NCBI RefSeq assembly: GCF_001544975.2
Contig: NZ_FCOG02000012.1
Span: forward strand, 79,316-143,315
DNA: 64,000 nt
Direction: 5' to 3'
DNA from: Caballeronia arationis
GTDB lineage: Bacteria > Pseudomonadota > Gammaproteobacteria > Burkholderiales > Burkholderiaceae
Shown here: positions 1-8,560 of the stretch, in pieces
Numbering within the stretch: position 1 is the stretch's first letter
Layout of the letters: every line of letters starts with the position of its first letter
Notes under the pieces: model-generated
What the model was told of the DNA's origin: nothing
What the model saw: the letters and a program-made list of their open reading frames with translations, nothing else
Databases searched by the model: none
Translations under genes and position numbers: made by a program

Positions 1-48
1 GGTCTGCCAGGTGCCCGAGAGAATCAGCGGCCCGTAGCCTTGAAGCAT
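1..48 (-). CDS. Amino-acid ABC transporter permease, N-terminal fragment (HisQ-like)
   Basis: Only the first 16 codons are inside the window, reading leftwards from an ATG at 46-48. The peptide begins MLQGYGPLILSGTW, which resembles the start of polar amino-acid ABC permeases of the HisQ/HisM type, where a short periplasmic segment precedes the first membrane helix. A good ribosome-binding site (AAGGA) lies 6-10 bases before the ATG. Such permeases sit in the inner membrane and pass histidine, lysine or arginine delivered by a periplasmic binding protein. Nothing else of the operon is visible, so substrate and completeness are unknown. Confidence 0.6.
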   Translation of the reverse strand, partial: MLQGYGPLILSGTWQT

Positions 49-474
49 GGTGATTCCTTGATGACGTGCGGTTAGTCCGCGGTTTGCCGCATGACGGGGG
101 GTCGCTTCGGCCGCCCGCTTTCGCGGTGTTTCGGCGCCGCGGCTCCGTCGCGTGCGCCCGGTCGGCCAAGGCCTGCGAGCGTCGGTATTCTAGGCGTCCA
201 AAATTGGGGTACGGCGTTTTTGCTCCGTGCCAAGGCGCGTCGAAGGCTTCGTCGCGCCTCCTCGCGGCCTGTTGCAGCACGGTCTCAGCAGCAAAACCCG
301 GGTCAGCCGCCACGAAAAGCGCAGCATTTTACCCGAAGCCGTCCGCCGCGCGAGCGAACCCGGGTTTGTCCGATTACCTGCATTTTCAGGACGGTGTAGT
401 GCCGCCGGGCCCGTTGTTCGGGGACTGGCTCGCCCTTACATTGGATGCATCGCAAAACCAACCGGAGAAACGGG
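49..474. other. Intergenic region between divergent permease and pirin genes
   Basis: This 426-base stretch separates two divergently transcribed genes and should carry both promoters. Three open frames overlap here in different phases (66-500, 91-399, 227-601). All are arginine/proline/alanine-rich without family features, so I treat them as GC-driven artefacts. I see no convincing -35/-10 pair, hairpin or repeat. Confidence 0.5.
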
Positions 475-1173
475 ATGTTCGAGATTCGTCGCGGCAATGA
501 ACGGGGTCATGCCAACCACGGCTGGCTCGATTCGTATCACACGTTTTCGTTCGCGGATTACTACGATCCGGAGCACATGCATTTCGGCGCGCTGCGCGTG
601 ATCAACGAGGATCGCGTCGCGGGCGGCAAGGGCTTCGGCACGCACGGCCATCGCGACATGGAGATCATCAGCTACGTGCTGGAAGGCGCGCTCGCGCACC
701 GCGACAGCATGGGCAACGGCTCGACGATCCGCCCGGGCGACGTGCAGCGCATGAGCGCCGGCACCGGCGTGCGCCACAGCGAATTCAACGGCTCGCACGA
801 CGAGACTGCGCACTTCCTGCAGATCTGGATCATTCCGGATGCGCCGGGCGGCGCGCCGGGCTACGAGGAAAAGCGCTTCGACGACGCCGAGAAACGCGGA
901 CGCCTGCGCCTGATCGCATCGCCTTCCGGACGCGACGGCGCGGTGAAGCTCGGTGCGGATGCCGAGATCCACGCGGGTCTCTTCGACGGCGACGAGCGCG
1001 CCGAGTTCGACGTGCCCGCCGGGCGGCGCGTGTATGTGCACGTGGCGCGCGGGGTGGTGTCGGTGAACGGCGAAAAGCTGCAAGCCGGCGATGCAGCCAG
1101 CATCGAGGATGTATCGAAGGTGACGCTCGAGCACGGCGACAACGCCGAAGTGCTGCTGTTCGATCTGGCCTGA
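475..1173 (+). CDS. Pirin family protein
   Basis: A 232-residue bicupin of normal pirin length (YhhW type). The N-terminal cupin carries the pirin metal-binding pattern: the THGHRDMEI motif near residue 61, then GDVQRMSAGTGVRHSEFN. Pirins bind Fe or another metal through His/His/His/Glu. Some act as quercetin 2,3-dioxygenases, and others are regulatory or redox-linked, so the substrate here is open. The start at 475 is preferred over an in-frame ATG at 445 because GGAGAAA lies just upstream and the protein then begins MFEIRRGNERG, as family members do. The gene is monocistronic and is followed by a strong terminator. Confidence 0.88.
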   Translation: MFEIRRGNERGHANHGWLDSYHTFSFADYYDPEHMHFGALRVINEDRVAGGKGFGTHGHRDMEIISYVLEGALAHRDSMGNGSTIRPGDVQRMSAGTGVRHSEFNGSHDETAHFLQIWIIPDAPGGAPGYEEKRFDDAEKRGRLRLIASPSGRDGAVKLGADAEIHAGLFDGDERAEFDVPAGRRVYVHVARGVVSVNGEKLQAGDAASIEDVSKVTLEHGDNAEVLLFDLA

Positions 1174-1198
1174 AACACGCGCAGGGCCAAAACAAGAA

Positions 1199-1226
1199 GC
1201 CGCGGGAGCGATCCCGCGGCTTTTTT
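1199..1226 (+). terminator. Intrinsic terminator after pirin gene
   Basis: A 9-bp stem (GCCGCGGGA / TCCCGCGGC) with a GCGA loop is followed by six T. It lies 25 bases after the pirin stop. Confidence 0.9.
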
Positions 1227-1247
1227 CATGGGCGGAAGATTCCCGCG

Positions 1248-1838
1248 TTACGGCTTGGTGGTGGGCGCCGCGCCGCTCGCCGCGCCTTCGCCCGGCGCAC
1301 CGCGATGATTGCTCCAGCGCTCATGCATCTTCTGCTCGTGCTCGTGCATCTTTGCGAAGTGCTTCTTGAGCGCCGAGCTGACGGTCGTCTTCTGCTGGTC
1401 GTTCAGCGAGTTGTAGAAGTTGAGCCACGCGGTGGCCGTCTGCTCGCGCAACTGCGCGTTCTGTTCTTCGATCTTCTGATGCGCGGCGTGCATCGCGTTC
1501 AGGTCGAGGATCGGCTGCTGCGCCATCGACTTGAACTGCTCGCGCATCTGCTTGTGGCTTTCGCGCATCGCCGTGTGGTTCTGCTTCATCGTGTCGAGCG
1601 CGTTCTGCCACAGCTTTTCCTGGTCGGCGTTAAGCTTCAGTTGCCCGTGCAGCTCGTTCAGCTGCTTTTGCATGCGCATTTCCATGCGATGTCCGCCGGG
1701 ACCGCCAGGGCCGCCCATGCTCATGCCGGGACCGCCGGGCGGCGGCGCGTCGGCGGCGGGCGTGGCGGCGTTGGCGGCGCCGATCGTCATGGCGAGCGCA
1801 GCGGCGGCGACGGCGAGGATTCGGGATTGCTTCAGCAT
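1248..1838 (-). CDS. Spy/CpxP-like periplasmic protein
   Basis: A 196-residue exported protein. The start at 1838 has AAAGGAG upstream and gives a clean signal peptide (MLKQSRILAVAAAALAM..., cleavage after ANA). The mature protein starts with a Gly/Pro/Met-rich linker. A helical domain follows, rich in Met, His and Gln, with LNADQEKLW and LNDQQKTTV segments that match the LTxxQ-type repeats of Spy/CpxP. E. coli homologues are periplasmic chaperones induced by envelope stress through Cpx and Bae. The gene is divergent from an OmpR/EnvZ-type pair, and the intergenic region holds CpxR-like boxes, so control by that pair is the natural inference. Family assignment is fairly secure; the client or ligand is not. 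Confidence 0.75.
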   Translation of the reverse strand: MLKQSRILAVAAAALAMTIGAANAATPAADAPPPGGPGMSMGGPGGPGGHRMEMRMQKQLNELHGQLKLNADQEKLWQNALDTMKQNHTAMRESHKQMREQFKSMAQQPILDLNAMHAAHQKIEEQNAQLREQTATAWLNFYNSLNDQQKTTVSSALKKHFAKMHEHEQKMHERWSNHRGAPGEGAASGAAPTTKP

Positions 1839-1969
1839 CGTGGACTCCTTTATTGATGTACGAGGCCGAGTCGGCGAAGCTTGGGTAGAGGTGAACAAGA
1901 CTCACGCCTTCGGTAAGACACAGCGTAGAGTTTCCTCACAACGGCCGTGTTACGGCGAGCGTCGTGCTT

Positions 1970-1984
1970 GTTACGCCGGTTTAC
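1970..1984 (-). promoter_or_regulatory. CpxR-like box, minus orientation
   Basis: The plus strand reads GTTACgccggTTTAC, which on the minus strand is GTAAA-N5-GTAAC. This is the architecture of the CpxR box (GTAAA-N4-8-GTAAA). A further GTTAC half-site lies exactly 21 bases upstream at 1949-1953. The site is between the Spy-like gene and the response-regulator gene. Confidence 0.55.
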
Positions 1985-1998
1985 GAGCCGCTTTCGCC

Positions 1999-2013
1999 GT
2001 AACACCCGGTAAC
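1999..2013 (+). promoter_or_regulatory. CpxR-like box, plus orientation
   Basis: GTAACacccgGTAAC is a direct repeat with a 10-base period, matching how OmpR-family regulators bind as tandem dimers. It faces the box at 1970-1984 and lies 56 bases before the response-regulator ATG. It probably serves autoregulation or control of the divergent Spy-like gene. Confidence 0.55.
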
Positions 2014-2069
2014 CCTTTGCGGCGCGTTCGCCGCCAATCCGGCGAAGGCCGCGCGTTAAACTTGCCTCC

Positions 2070-2792
2070 ATGACTACTCAAATCCTTGTCGTCGATGACG
2101 ACGCTGAACTTCGCGATCTCCTGCGCGACTATCTGGTCCGGCAGGGCATCGAAGTGTCCGTGCTGCACGACGCCGGCGCGCTCGAGCGGCGCATCGAGCG
2201 CGAACGCCCGGATCTCATCGTGCTCGACCTGATGATGCCGGGCGTCGACGGCCTGACCGCCCTCAGAAAACTGCGCGCTTCCGGCGACGACATCCCGGTC
2301 ATCATGCTGACCGCGCGCGCCGACGACGTGGACCGCATCGTCGGCCTGGAACTCGGCGCGGACGACTACCTCGGCAAGCCGTTCAATCCGCGGGAACTGC
2401 TCGCGCGCGTGCAGGCGGTGCTCAGGCGGCGGCGCACGATTCCGTCGGCGGCGCCCGAGCAGCGCGAGCCGTTCTCGTTCGGGCGCTTCAGGCTCGACTT
2501 CCAGTCGCGCACGCTGCAGCAGGACGACAAGCCGATCACGCTCTCGGGCAGCGAATTCGCGCTCTTGAAGATTTTCGTCAACAACCCGATGCGCACGCTC
2601 ACCCGCGAACGCCTGCTCGAACTGCTGCACGGCCCGGAATACGACGGCACCGACCGCGGCATCGACGTGCAGGTGTGGCGTCTGCGGCGAATCCTGGAAA
2701 CCGACCCGTCCGCGCCGCGCTTCATCCAGACCGTGCGCGGACGCGGCTACGTGTTCGTGCCCGACGGCGAGCAAAATGCGCCGGCCCATTGA
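2070..2792 (+). CDS. OmpR/PhoB-family response regulator
   Basis: A 240-residue two-domain regulator. Residues 1-120 form a receiver: the acidic triad is DDD at 9-11, Asp53 in VLDLMMPG is the phosphorylation site, and the conserved Lys is in GKPFNP. Residues 135-235 form the winged helix of the Trans_reg_C family, ending in TVRGRGYVFVPDG. The downstream kinase gene overlaps by 17 bases, so the two are translationally coupled partners. The divergent Spy/CpxP-like gene and the GTAAC repeats between them suggest an envelope-stress role comparable to CpxR or RstA. The ribosome-binding site is weak. The regulon assignment is inference. Confidence 0.9.
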   Translation: MTTQILVVDDDAELRDLLRDYLVRQGIEVSVLHDAGALERRIERERPDLIVLDLMMPGVDGLTALRKLRASGDDIPVIMLTARADDVDRIVGLELGADDYLGKPFNPRELLARVQAVLRRRRTIPSAAPEQREPFSFGRFRLDFQSRTLQQDDKPITLSGSEFALLKIFVNNPMRTLTRERLLELLHGPEYDGTDRGIDVQVWRLRRILETDPSAPRFIQTVRGRGYVFVPDGEQNAPAH

Positions 2793-4128
2793 TTCGCTGT
2801 TCGGCCGACTGGTCCTGCTCGTCATCGGCGTGCTGGTCCTGTCGCATGTGGCGTGGTTCGCGGTGATCCGCGTCGAGCGCGACAACAACCAGACGCGCTA
2901 CGCGGTGGAAGAAGCCACGTTCCTCGTCGATGCGGTGCGCCAGCACGTCGCCAATTCGCCGAACCAGCCGCTGCCGTCGCGCGTGCGGGTCGTCTCGGTG
3001 GATAGTCCCGACGTGCCGAAGCCGCCGCCCGTATCCGGCGACGAGGACGTTCCGCCGCCGATGGGCCGCTTTCTCGAAGACCTCCGCGACCGCCTGCCGG
3101 ACGGCACCGAAGTGCGTCTCGGCGAACCGGGCGCGCCGCCGAGCATCTGGGTGAAGGGCATCAAGGACACGGACTGGATCGTCGTGCCGGTGCAGCCGCT
3201 GCGCCCGCCGCGGTCGCGCGACCGGATGCTTGTGTGGCTTGCGATCATCTTTTCGACCGCCGTGATGGCAGCGCTGCTCGCTGCATGGCAGTTACAGCAG
3301 CCGCTGCGCTCGCTCGCGCAGGCGGTCGCGCGCTTCGGCCGCGGCCAGCCGACGCCGCCCGTGCCCGAACGCGGCCCGCGCGAACTGCGGCAGCTGACGC
3401 ACGGTTTCAACCAGATGGTCCGCGAGGTCTCGCAGACCGAAAACGACCGCGCGGTGATGCTGGCGGGCGTTGCGCATGACCTGAAGACGCCGCTCGCGCG
3501 CCTGCGGCTGCGCGCCGAGATGATGGAAGAGGCGAAGCTGCGCGACGGCGTGGTGCGCGACGTCGATTCGATGGCGCATATCGTCGACCAGTTTCTGGTG
3601 TTCGCGCACGATCGCGCCGATGGCAGCGAGCCGATCGAAGTGGATCAGCAGTGCGAGAAGATCGCGCGGACCTATCGCGCGGTGGCGCCGGGCGCCCAGC
3701 CGGTTCAGACGCGGCTCGAAGCCGGTCCGGACTTCGTGCTGCCCGCCGCGACGCTAGACCGTGTTCTGTCGAATCTGCTCGACAACGCCCACGCATACGG
3801 CGCGCCGCCCGTCGTGATCGAGACCTCGCGCGGGGCAAACGGCTGGAAATTGCGGGTGGCGGACCACGGCGGCGGCATCGCGCCGGACGATCTCATCAAG
3901 GCCAGCCGGCCGTTCGTGCGCCTCGATCCGGCGCGCGGCGGCAGCGGCCACAGCGGGCTAGGTCTTGCGATCGTCGAGCGGCTCGCGCGGCGCGCGGGCG
4001 GAGAATGCGAAATCGGCAATCACCAGGGCGGCGGACTGCAGGTGTTGATGACGTTCCCGTTCGATGTCGCGACGCGCCCCGTCGCCGAGCGGCGGGTGGG
4101 CTCGCACCGCGAGGAACGGGCGATCTGA
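2776..4128 (+). CDS. EnvZ-type sensor histidine kinase
   Basis: A 450-residue inner-membrane kinase. Helix 1 is at about residues 11-31, followed by a periplasmic loop of about 120 residues with a proline-rich segment (80-97), then helix 2 at about 151-171 and a HAMP domain. The phosphorylated His234 lies in VAHDLKTPLARLRLR. The ATPase domain shows the N box (NLLDNAHAYG), the G1 box (VADHGGGI) and the G2 box (GHSGLGLAIVERLARR). The start overlaps the regulator gene, so the pair is one operon. The stimulus cannot be read from the sequence. The neighbouring Spy-like gene points to envelope or periplasmic stress. Confidence 0.9.
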   Translation: MRRPIDSLFGRLVLLVIGVLVLSHVAWFAVIRVERDNNQTRYAVEEATFLVDAVRQHVANSPNQPLPSRVRVVSVDSPDVPKPPPVSGDEDVPPPMGRFLEDLRDRLPDGTEVRLGEPGAPPSIWVKGIKDTDWIVVPVQPLRPPRSRDRMLVWLAIIFSTAVMAALLAAWQLQQPLRSLAQAVARFGRGQPTPPVPERGPRELRQLTHGFNQMVREVSQTENDRAVMLAGVAHDLKTPLARLRLRAEMMEEAKLRDGVVRDVDSMAHIVDQFLVFAHDRADGSEPIEVDQQCEKIARTYRAVAPGAQPVQTRLEAGPDFVLPAATLDRVLSNLLDNAHAYGAPPVVIETSRGANGWKLRVADHGGGIAPDDLIKASRPFVRLDPARGGSGHSGLGLAIVERLARRAGGECEIGNHQGGGLQVLMTFPFDVATRPVAERRVGSHREERAI

Positions 4129-4157
4129 GCGGGTTTGAGTAAGAGTGCGTCGGACCT

Positions 4158-4421
4158 TCAGTCGAAGAGCGTTTCCAGCGCGGAGGCGGCTTCGCTGTCG
4201 ACGGTGTTGTAGGTCACGGTGGACGCCTCGAAGATGTAGTGGGTCGTGTACTTGCCGAGCCGCCCGAGAATCTCTTCCTGGATGACTTCCGGCGCGACGT
4301 CGATCTTCAGGAACCAGGCGGTCGATGAAAGCCGGGTCTGGAACGAGCCATACTCGGCGAGCAGGTGGTCGAATGCTTCAGCGTCCTGATCGCGGCAGAC
4401 GATGACCAGATTTCCCTTCAT
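4158..4421 (-). CDS. Small conserved protein, possibly Cas2/SinR-like ferredoxin fold
   Basis: An 87-residue soluble protein with a strong ribosome-binding site (GGAGG six bases before the ATG). It has a hydrophobic beta strand at its start (NLVIVCR), a helix (DAEAFDHLLAEYG), a STAWFLKID strand, a second helix and a final HYIFEAS strand. This beta-alpha-beta-beta-alpha-beta order, with a serine/tryptophan strand in the middle, recalls the small ferredoxin-like proteins grouped as Cas2, VapD and SinR. There is no CRISPR array or cas gene nearby. I do not recognise the gene, and the fold call is tentative. Confidence 0.6.
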   Translation of the reverse strand: MKGNLVIVCRDQDAEAFDHLLAEYGSFQTRLSSTAWFLKIDVAPEVIQEEILGRLGKYTTHYIFEASTVTYNTVDSEAASALETLFD

Positions 4422-4541
4422 GCAAACCTCCAGAGGACAGCGGCGTCGGATATCGAACGTCGATGATACCTGCTGCGCGTCGAGCGCGTCCGGAGGCGGT
4501 TTTGTGGCGCGGCGAAGGGTTCTTTTCGGCCTGCGCGGCGG

Positions 4542-6227
4542 TCATTTGCCGGTGAGCGAGTTTTCCGGCCGCCGCGCGGGCGGCATGGAATCGGCGGGGC
4601 GGACCTCGCTGCGATCGCGGCCGCGCGATTTGGCTTCGTAGAGTGCCAGGTCCGCGCGGCTCAGGATCCATTCCGTTGCGTCGCCCTCGGCCAGTTCCGT
4701 GATGCCGATGCTCACGGAAAGCGCGGCTTCCTCGGGGAGATGCGCGCAATGCTCGTGGTGGAAGCGCTTCCTCAGGCGTTCGAGCACGGCCTGCGCGTCG
4801 GCGAGCGACGTCTGTGGCAGCAGCAGCCCGAATTCCTCGCCGCCAAGCCGGCCGATCGCATCGCTCGGGCGAAGCTGCGCGCGGCACACTTCCACGAAAT
4901 GCTCGAGCGCCCGGTCTCCGGAAGCGTGTCCGAAACGGTCGTTGATCTGCTTGAAGTAGTCGAGATCGGCGATCGCGACCGACAGCGGCGTGCCCGCCGC
5001 ACGCGCCAGTTCCACCTCGTGACGCAGCGTGTCGAGGAAATAGCGGCGCGAGAGCGCGCCCGTCAGCGCGTCGTGGCGCGCTTCCGCCGAAAGCAGGGTA
5101 TTGGCGGCCTGCAACTGCTCGGCGAGATCGCGCGTTGCCCGGTGCAGGCGCCGCTCGCGCGAGTACGACGTCGCGATCACGGTCGCGAGCGCGACGATCC
5201 CGAGCATCGTCAGGAACACGAGAATGCGGTCGCGGCTGTGGTTGCGCGTGAGGTCGGGCCAGCTCGTGAGCGGATGCACGATATGCGCCGAGAGGCCCGA
5301 ATTCAGGCCCGTGCGTTCGTCGTAGAGGGCGGGCGTCGAACTGCCGTTCGCCGAATAGAAGGAATTCGCGACCGCGCTCGGCAGCCACTTCTCGGTCGCG
5401 CGGATCTGCTCGCCGACACGCGCGACGTGCAGTTGCGGAAACGCTTCACGACGATAGTGATCGACGCGCTCCTCGACCGTCATCTTCGTGACCGGCGCAT
5501 CGGGCAGCGCTTCGTATTCGAGCCGGCCGTCGTGCGCCATCACGACGACGCCGTTCTCGTCCGTGACGAAGGTGCCCGCGCGCGACACCCAGTGCCGCAG
5601 CCGGTCGATGCTCACCTTCGCGATCAGCGCGCCGACGAGAAAGCCGTCGTCGTAGACGGGCGCCGCGATGAAGATGCCCGGCTCGCCCGACAGCCGTCCG
5701 ACGCCGTACATCTCGACGAAACCACCGAGCAGCGCGCGCGCCACGTAGCCGCGCCCGCTCATGTCGAAGCCGATGAAGCTGTTGTCGTCGGTTGCGTTGC
5801 TCGACGCGACGCACACCCCCTGATCGTTGACGAGCCAGACCGAATCCAGCCCGGAAAAGCCCTGCGCGTCGTGCAGGAAGTTGTTGACCTTGACGAGTTC
5901 GGGGCGCGCCATCCAGTCGGCGCGGCGCTCGGATTCCGTCGCGGGAGGCTTCGAGGCATAATGCCGCGACTCGACGAGCGCATGCTGCATCAGGTCCATC
6001 TGGGCCAGCGTGGCGGGAATCGCGCGCGACATCGCCAGGTCGCTCGCGATGATCTGCGCCATGTTGTCGACGATCGATGCCGCCATCTGGCGCTCCGCGC
6101 GTACCGTGGCGGACATTTCTTGTTGTACCATTCGGTCCGACAGCGCGCCGGCCGCGACCCAGCACGCGCATGCGAGCAACGCGAGGGCGAGCGTCGCGGT
6201 CACACGGTGCAAGGTTGTCTTGTTCAT
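4542..6227 (-). CDS. Membrane diguanylate cyclase (dCache sensor plus GGDEF)
   Basis: A 561-residue inner-membrane enzyme that should make cyclic di-GMP from two GTP. Helix 1 (about 9-30) and helix 2 (about 335-353) flank a periplasmic region of roughly 300 residues resembling the double Cache ligand-sensing fold. The cyclase domain follows. Its active site reads GGEEF at 462-466, a functional variant, and the product-inhibition site RPSD (453-456) is five residues ahead, so feedback inhibition is expected. There is no EAL domain. The gene stands alone; the downstream gap of about 120 bases shows no clear terminator. The ligand is unknown. Confidence 0.88.
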   Translation of the reverse strand: MNKTTLHRVTATLALALLACACWVAAGALSDRMVQQEMSATVRAERQMAASIVDNMAQIIASDLAMSRAIPATLAQMDLMQHALVESRHYASKPPATESERRADWMARPELVKVNNFLHDAQGFSGLDSVWLVNDQGVCVASSNATDDNSFIGFDMSGRGYVARALLGGFVEMYGVGRLSGEPGIFIAAPVYDDGFLVGALIAKVSIDRLRHWVSRAGTFVTDENGVVVMAHDGRLEYEALPDAPVTKMTVEERVDHYRREAFPQLHVARVGEQIRATEKWLPSAVANSFYSANGSSTPALYDERTGLNSGLSAHIVHPLTSWPDLTRNHSRDRILVFLTMLGIVALATVIATSYSRERRLHRATRDLAEQLQAANTLLSAEARHDALTGALSRRYFLDTLRHEVELARAAGTPLSVAIADLDYFKQINDRFGHASGDRALEHFVEVCRAQLRPSDAIGRLGGEEFGLLLPQTSLADAQAVLERLRKRFHHEHCAHLPEEAALSVSIGITELAEGDATEWILSRADLALYEAKSRGRDRSEVRPADSMPPARRPENSLTGK

Positions 6228-6796
6228 CGATCCTCTAGTCGCGAAGGGCGCATCGGCCGGACAATTCTTCTTTTAGCAGACAAGCCACGATTGGACGATG
6301 TTTTTGTCCGCCTATCAAGCGTCTTGTCGGTCCGGGCGGAGGAGAACGACAAAAAAGCCGGTTTTTGCCGCTGCTGCAAGCCTGTTTTCGCATTTCCGGC
6401 GCGCCGCGTGCCGACCGGTCGTGCGCGCGGGGCCGCTTTCGAACGGGCGCGCACGGACACGTTCCTCGCCGACGTTTCGTCTTGTTCTGGCATTGGCCTT
6501 CATTTTGCCTCGCATGTGCCGATGAGCAACAGTCGCCGCGCGTCGTCCGCGGTTGTGCCTGTCACGAAGGTTGGTGTAGTGTCGATCGGTTCGAAATCAG
6601 CAAGACGCGTGGCCGGCGTTTCGGAAAGCGGCGCGACAGGCTCGCGGGGAAAGAAGCAGGACAGAAACGCTCAACCGATGCATCCGCTTACCCGCCGACG
6701 GCTTCCTGGAACTACGCGGCATGCGCCGCCCGAGCACTCGAGCAAGATCCCGCGCCGCGCGCGGGCAGCAATAGAAGCCTCACGGGGAGGGCCCTG
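6228..6796. other. Long intergenic region upstream of the ABC transporter
   Basis: This 569-base gap lies between the divergent cyclase and transporter genes. The transporter frame is open back to 6365, but the residues before the ATG at 6797 are low quality and a strong ribosome-binding site (GGGGAGGG, 6784-6791) marks the true start. A weak sigma-54-like element (TTGGCC-N8-TTTTGCC, 6493-6509) is present, but its -24 half departs from consensus and it lies 290 bases from the gene. Nothing else stands out. Confidence 0.45.
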
Positions 6797-8548
6797 ATGG
6801 ATTTTGGTTTCAATCTGAATCGCATGGCGAACGCGTCGGCGTGGCGGCTCCTGCCCAATCGCTGGGACTTCGTCGCGTTCCCGATGATCATCTGCATCAT
6901 CGCGCTCGCGGCCGTCGGTTTTCACGAGACGATGGCGCCGATCTCGACCCTGCAAAGCCAGGCGATTTCGCTCGATCCGTCGAACCTGCCGGAATACGCG
7001 CTGCGCACCACGCTGCGCATGCTGGCGGCAATGGTCGCCTCGCTCGTGTTCACGCTCGTCTACGGCACGCTCGCGGCGAAGAGCCGGCGCGCGTCGCTCG
7101 TGCTCGTGCCGGTGCTCGACATCCTGCAGTCGGTGCCGGTGCTCGGCTACATTTCGTTTACCGTCACCTTCTTCCTCGCCCTTTTCCCGGGCCGCGTGAT
7201 TGGCGCCGAGTGCGCCGCGATCTTCGCGATCTTCACGAGCCAGGCGTGGAACATGACGTTCAGCTTCTATCAGTCGCTGCGCACGGTGCCGCGCGACCTC
7301 GACGAAGTCTCGCGCGGCTTTCATCTCACCAACTGGCAGCGCTTCTGGAAGCTCGAAGTGCCGTTCTCGATGCCGGGCCTCATCTGGAACATGATGATGT
7401 CGATGTCGGGCGGCTGGTTTTTCGTGGTCGCGTCCGAGGCGATCACGGTCGGCAATCGCACCATCGTGCTGCCGGGCATCGGCGCGTATCTGGCCACGGC
7501 CATCGGCGAGCGAAATCTCGGCGCGATCGGCTGGGTGATCCTGACGATGACCGTCGTGATCCTCGCCTACGACCAGTTGATGTTCCGGCCGCTCGTCGCG
7601 TGGGCCGACAAGTTCCGCATGGAGACGACGAGTTCGGGCAATGCGCCGGAGTCGTGGCTGCTCGACCTGATTCGCCGCACCCGGCTGATTCACCGGCTGC
7701 TCGTGCCGGCCGGCTGGCTCTTCGCGAAAGCGGCGCGCGTGCCGCTGAAACTGCCGTCGCTTCAAGGCGTGCGCCTGTCGCTGCCGAAGGCCGCGTCCTC
7801 GACGCGCGCCGGCGACATCACGTGGGCCGCGGTCGTCCTGCTGGTGACGGCGATCGTCGTGTGGAAGGTGACGGCCTTCGTGATGACGGGTGTCACGTGG
7901 CATGAAGTGGGGCACGTGTTCGTGCTCGGGCTGATCACGCTGTTGCGCGTGGTCGTGCTGATCGCGATCGCTTCGGTGATCTGGGTGCCGGTGGGCGTGC
8001 TGATCGGGCTGCGTCCGGCTCTGGCGGAGAAGATCCAGCCCGTCGCGCAGTTCCTCGCGGCCTTTCCGGCGAACCTGCTGTTTCCGGTATTCGTCGTCGT
8101 GATCGTGAGGTTCGACCTGAACCCGGACATCTGGCTCTCGCCGCTGATCGTGCTCGGAACGCAGTGGTATATCCTCTTCAACGTGATCGCGGGCGCGACG
8201 TCCTATCCGAACGACTATCGCGAGGCCGCGACCAACTTCCAGATCAAGGGCTGGCAGTGGTGGCGCCAGGCGATGCTGCCGGGCATTTTCCCTTACTACA
8301 TTACCGGCGCGATCACGGCCTCGGGCGGCGCGTGGAACGCGAGCATCGTCGCGGAAGCCGTGTCTTGGGGGCAGACGAAGCTCGTCGCGCACGGTCTCGG
8401 CGCCTATATCGCCGAGACGACCGCCGTCGGCGACTACCCGAAGATCATTCTCGGCATCGCCGTGATGTCGCTCTTTGTCACGCTGTTCAACCGACTGCTG
8501 TGGCGCCCGATGTATGCGTACGCCGAAGCGAAGCTCCGGCTGGATTGA
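6797..8548 (+). CDS. Fused (duplicated) ABC transporter permease, COG4986-like
   Basis: A 583-residue membrane protein made of two binding-protein-dependent permease domains in one chain. The first half (about residues 15-270) and second half (about 330-580) each carry an EAA-type loop that docks the ATPase: SRGFHLTNWQRFWKLEVP in the first, and EAATNFQIKGWQWWRQAMLP in the second. This matches the duplicated permeases of anion-type (NitT/TauT-related) importers in COG4986. It forms a two-gene operon with the ATPase 12 bases downstream. No periplasmic binding protein is encoded nearby, so the substrate is unknown. It may use an unlinked binding protein. Confidence 0.82.
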   Translation: MDFGFNLNRMANASAWRLLPNRWDFVAFPMIICIIALAAVGFHETMAPISTLQSQAISLDPSNLPEYALRTTLRMLAAMVASLVFTLVYGTLAAKSRRASLVLVPVLDILQSVPVLGYISFTVTFFLALFPGRVIGAECAAIFAIFTSQAWNMTFSFYQSLRTVPRDLDEVSRGFHLTNWQRFWKLEVPFSMPGLIWNMMMSMSGGWFFVVASEAITVGNRTIVLPGIGAYLATAIGERNLGAIGWVILTMTVVILAYDQLMFRPLVAWADKFRMETTSSGNAPESWLLDLIRRTRLIHRLLVPAGWLFAKAARVPLKLPSLQGVRLSLPKAASSTRAGDITWAAVVLLVTAIVVWKVTAFVMTGVTWHEVGHVFVLGLITLLRVVVLIAIASVIWVPVGVLIGLRPALAEKIQPVAQFLAAFPANLLFPVFVVVIVRFDLNPDIWLSPLIVLGTQWYILFNVIAGATSYPNDYREAATNFQIKGWQWWRQAMLPGIFPYYITGAITASGGAWNASIVAEAVSWGQTKLVAHGLGAYIAETTAVGDYPKIILGIAVMSLFVTLFNRLLWRPMYAYAEAKLRLD

Positions 8549-8560
8549 GGACGAGTTCCG

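Noticed and set aside
66..601. Three overlapping frames in the first intergenic region
   Set aside because: Different phases, low-complexity Arg/Pro/Ala translations, no ribosome-binding site; one overlaps the pirin gene.
6493..6509. Sigma-54-like element upstream of the ABC transporter (TTGGCC-N8-TTTTGCC)
   Set aside because: Spacing is right, but the -24 half departs from GGCACG at several bases and it lies 290 bases from the gene.
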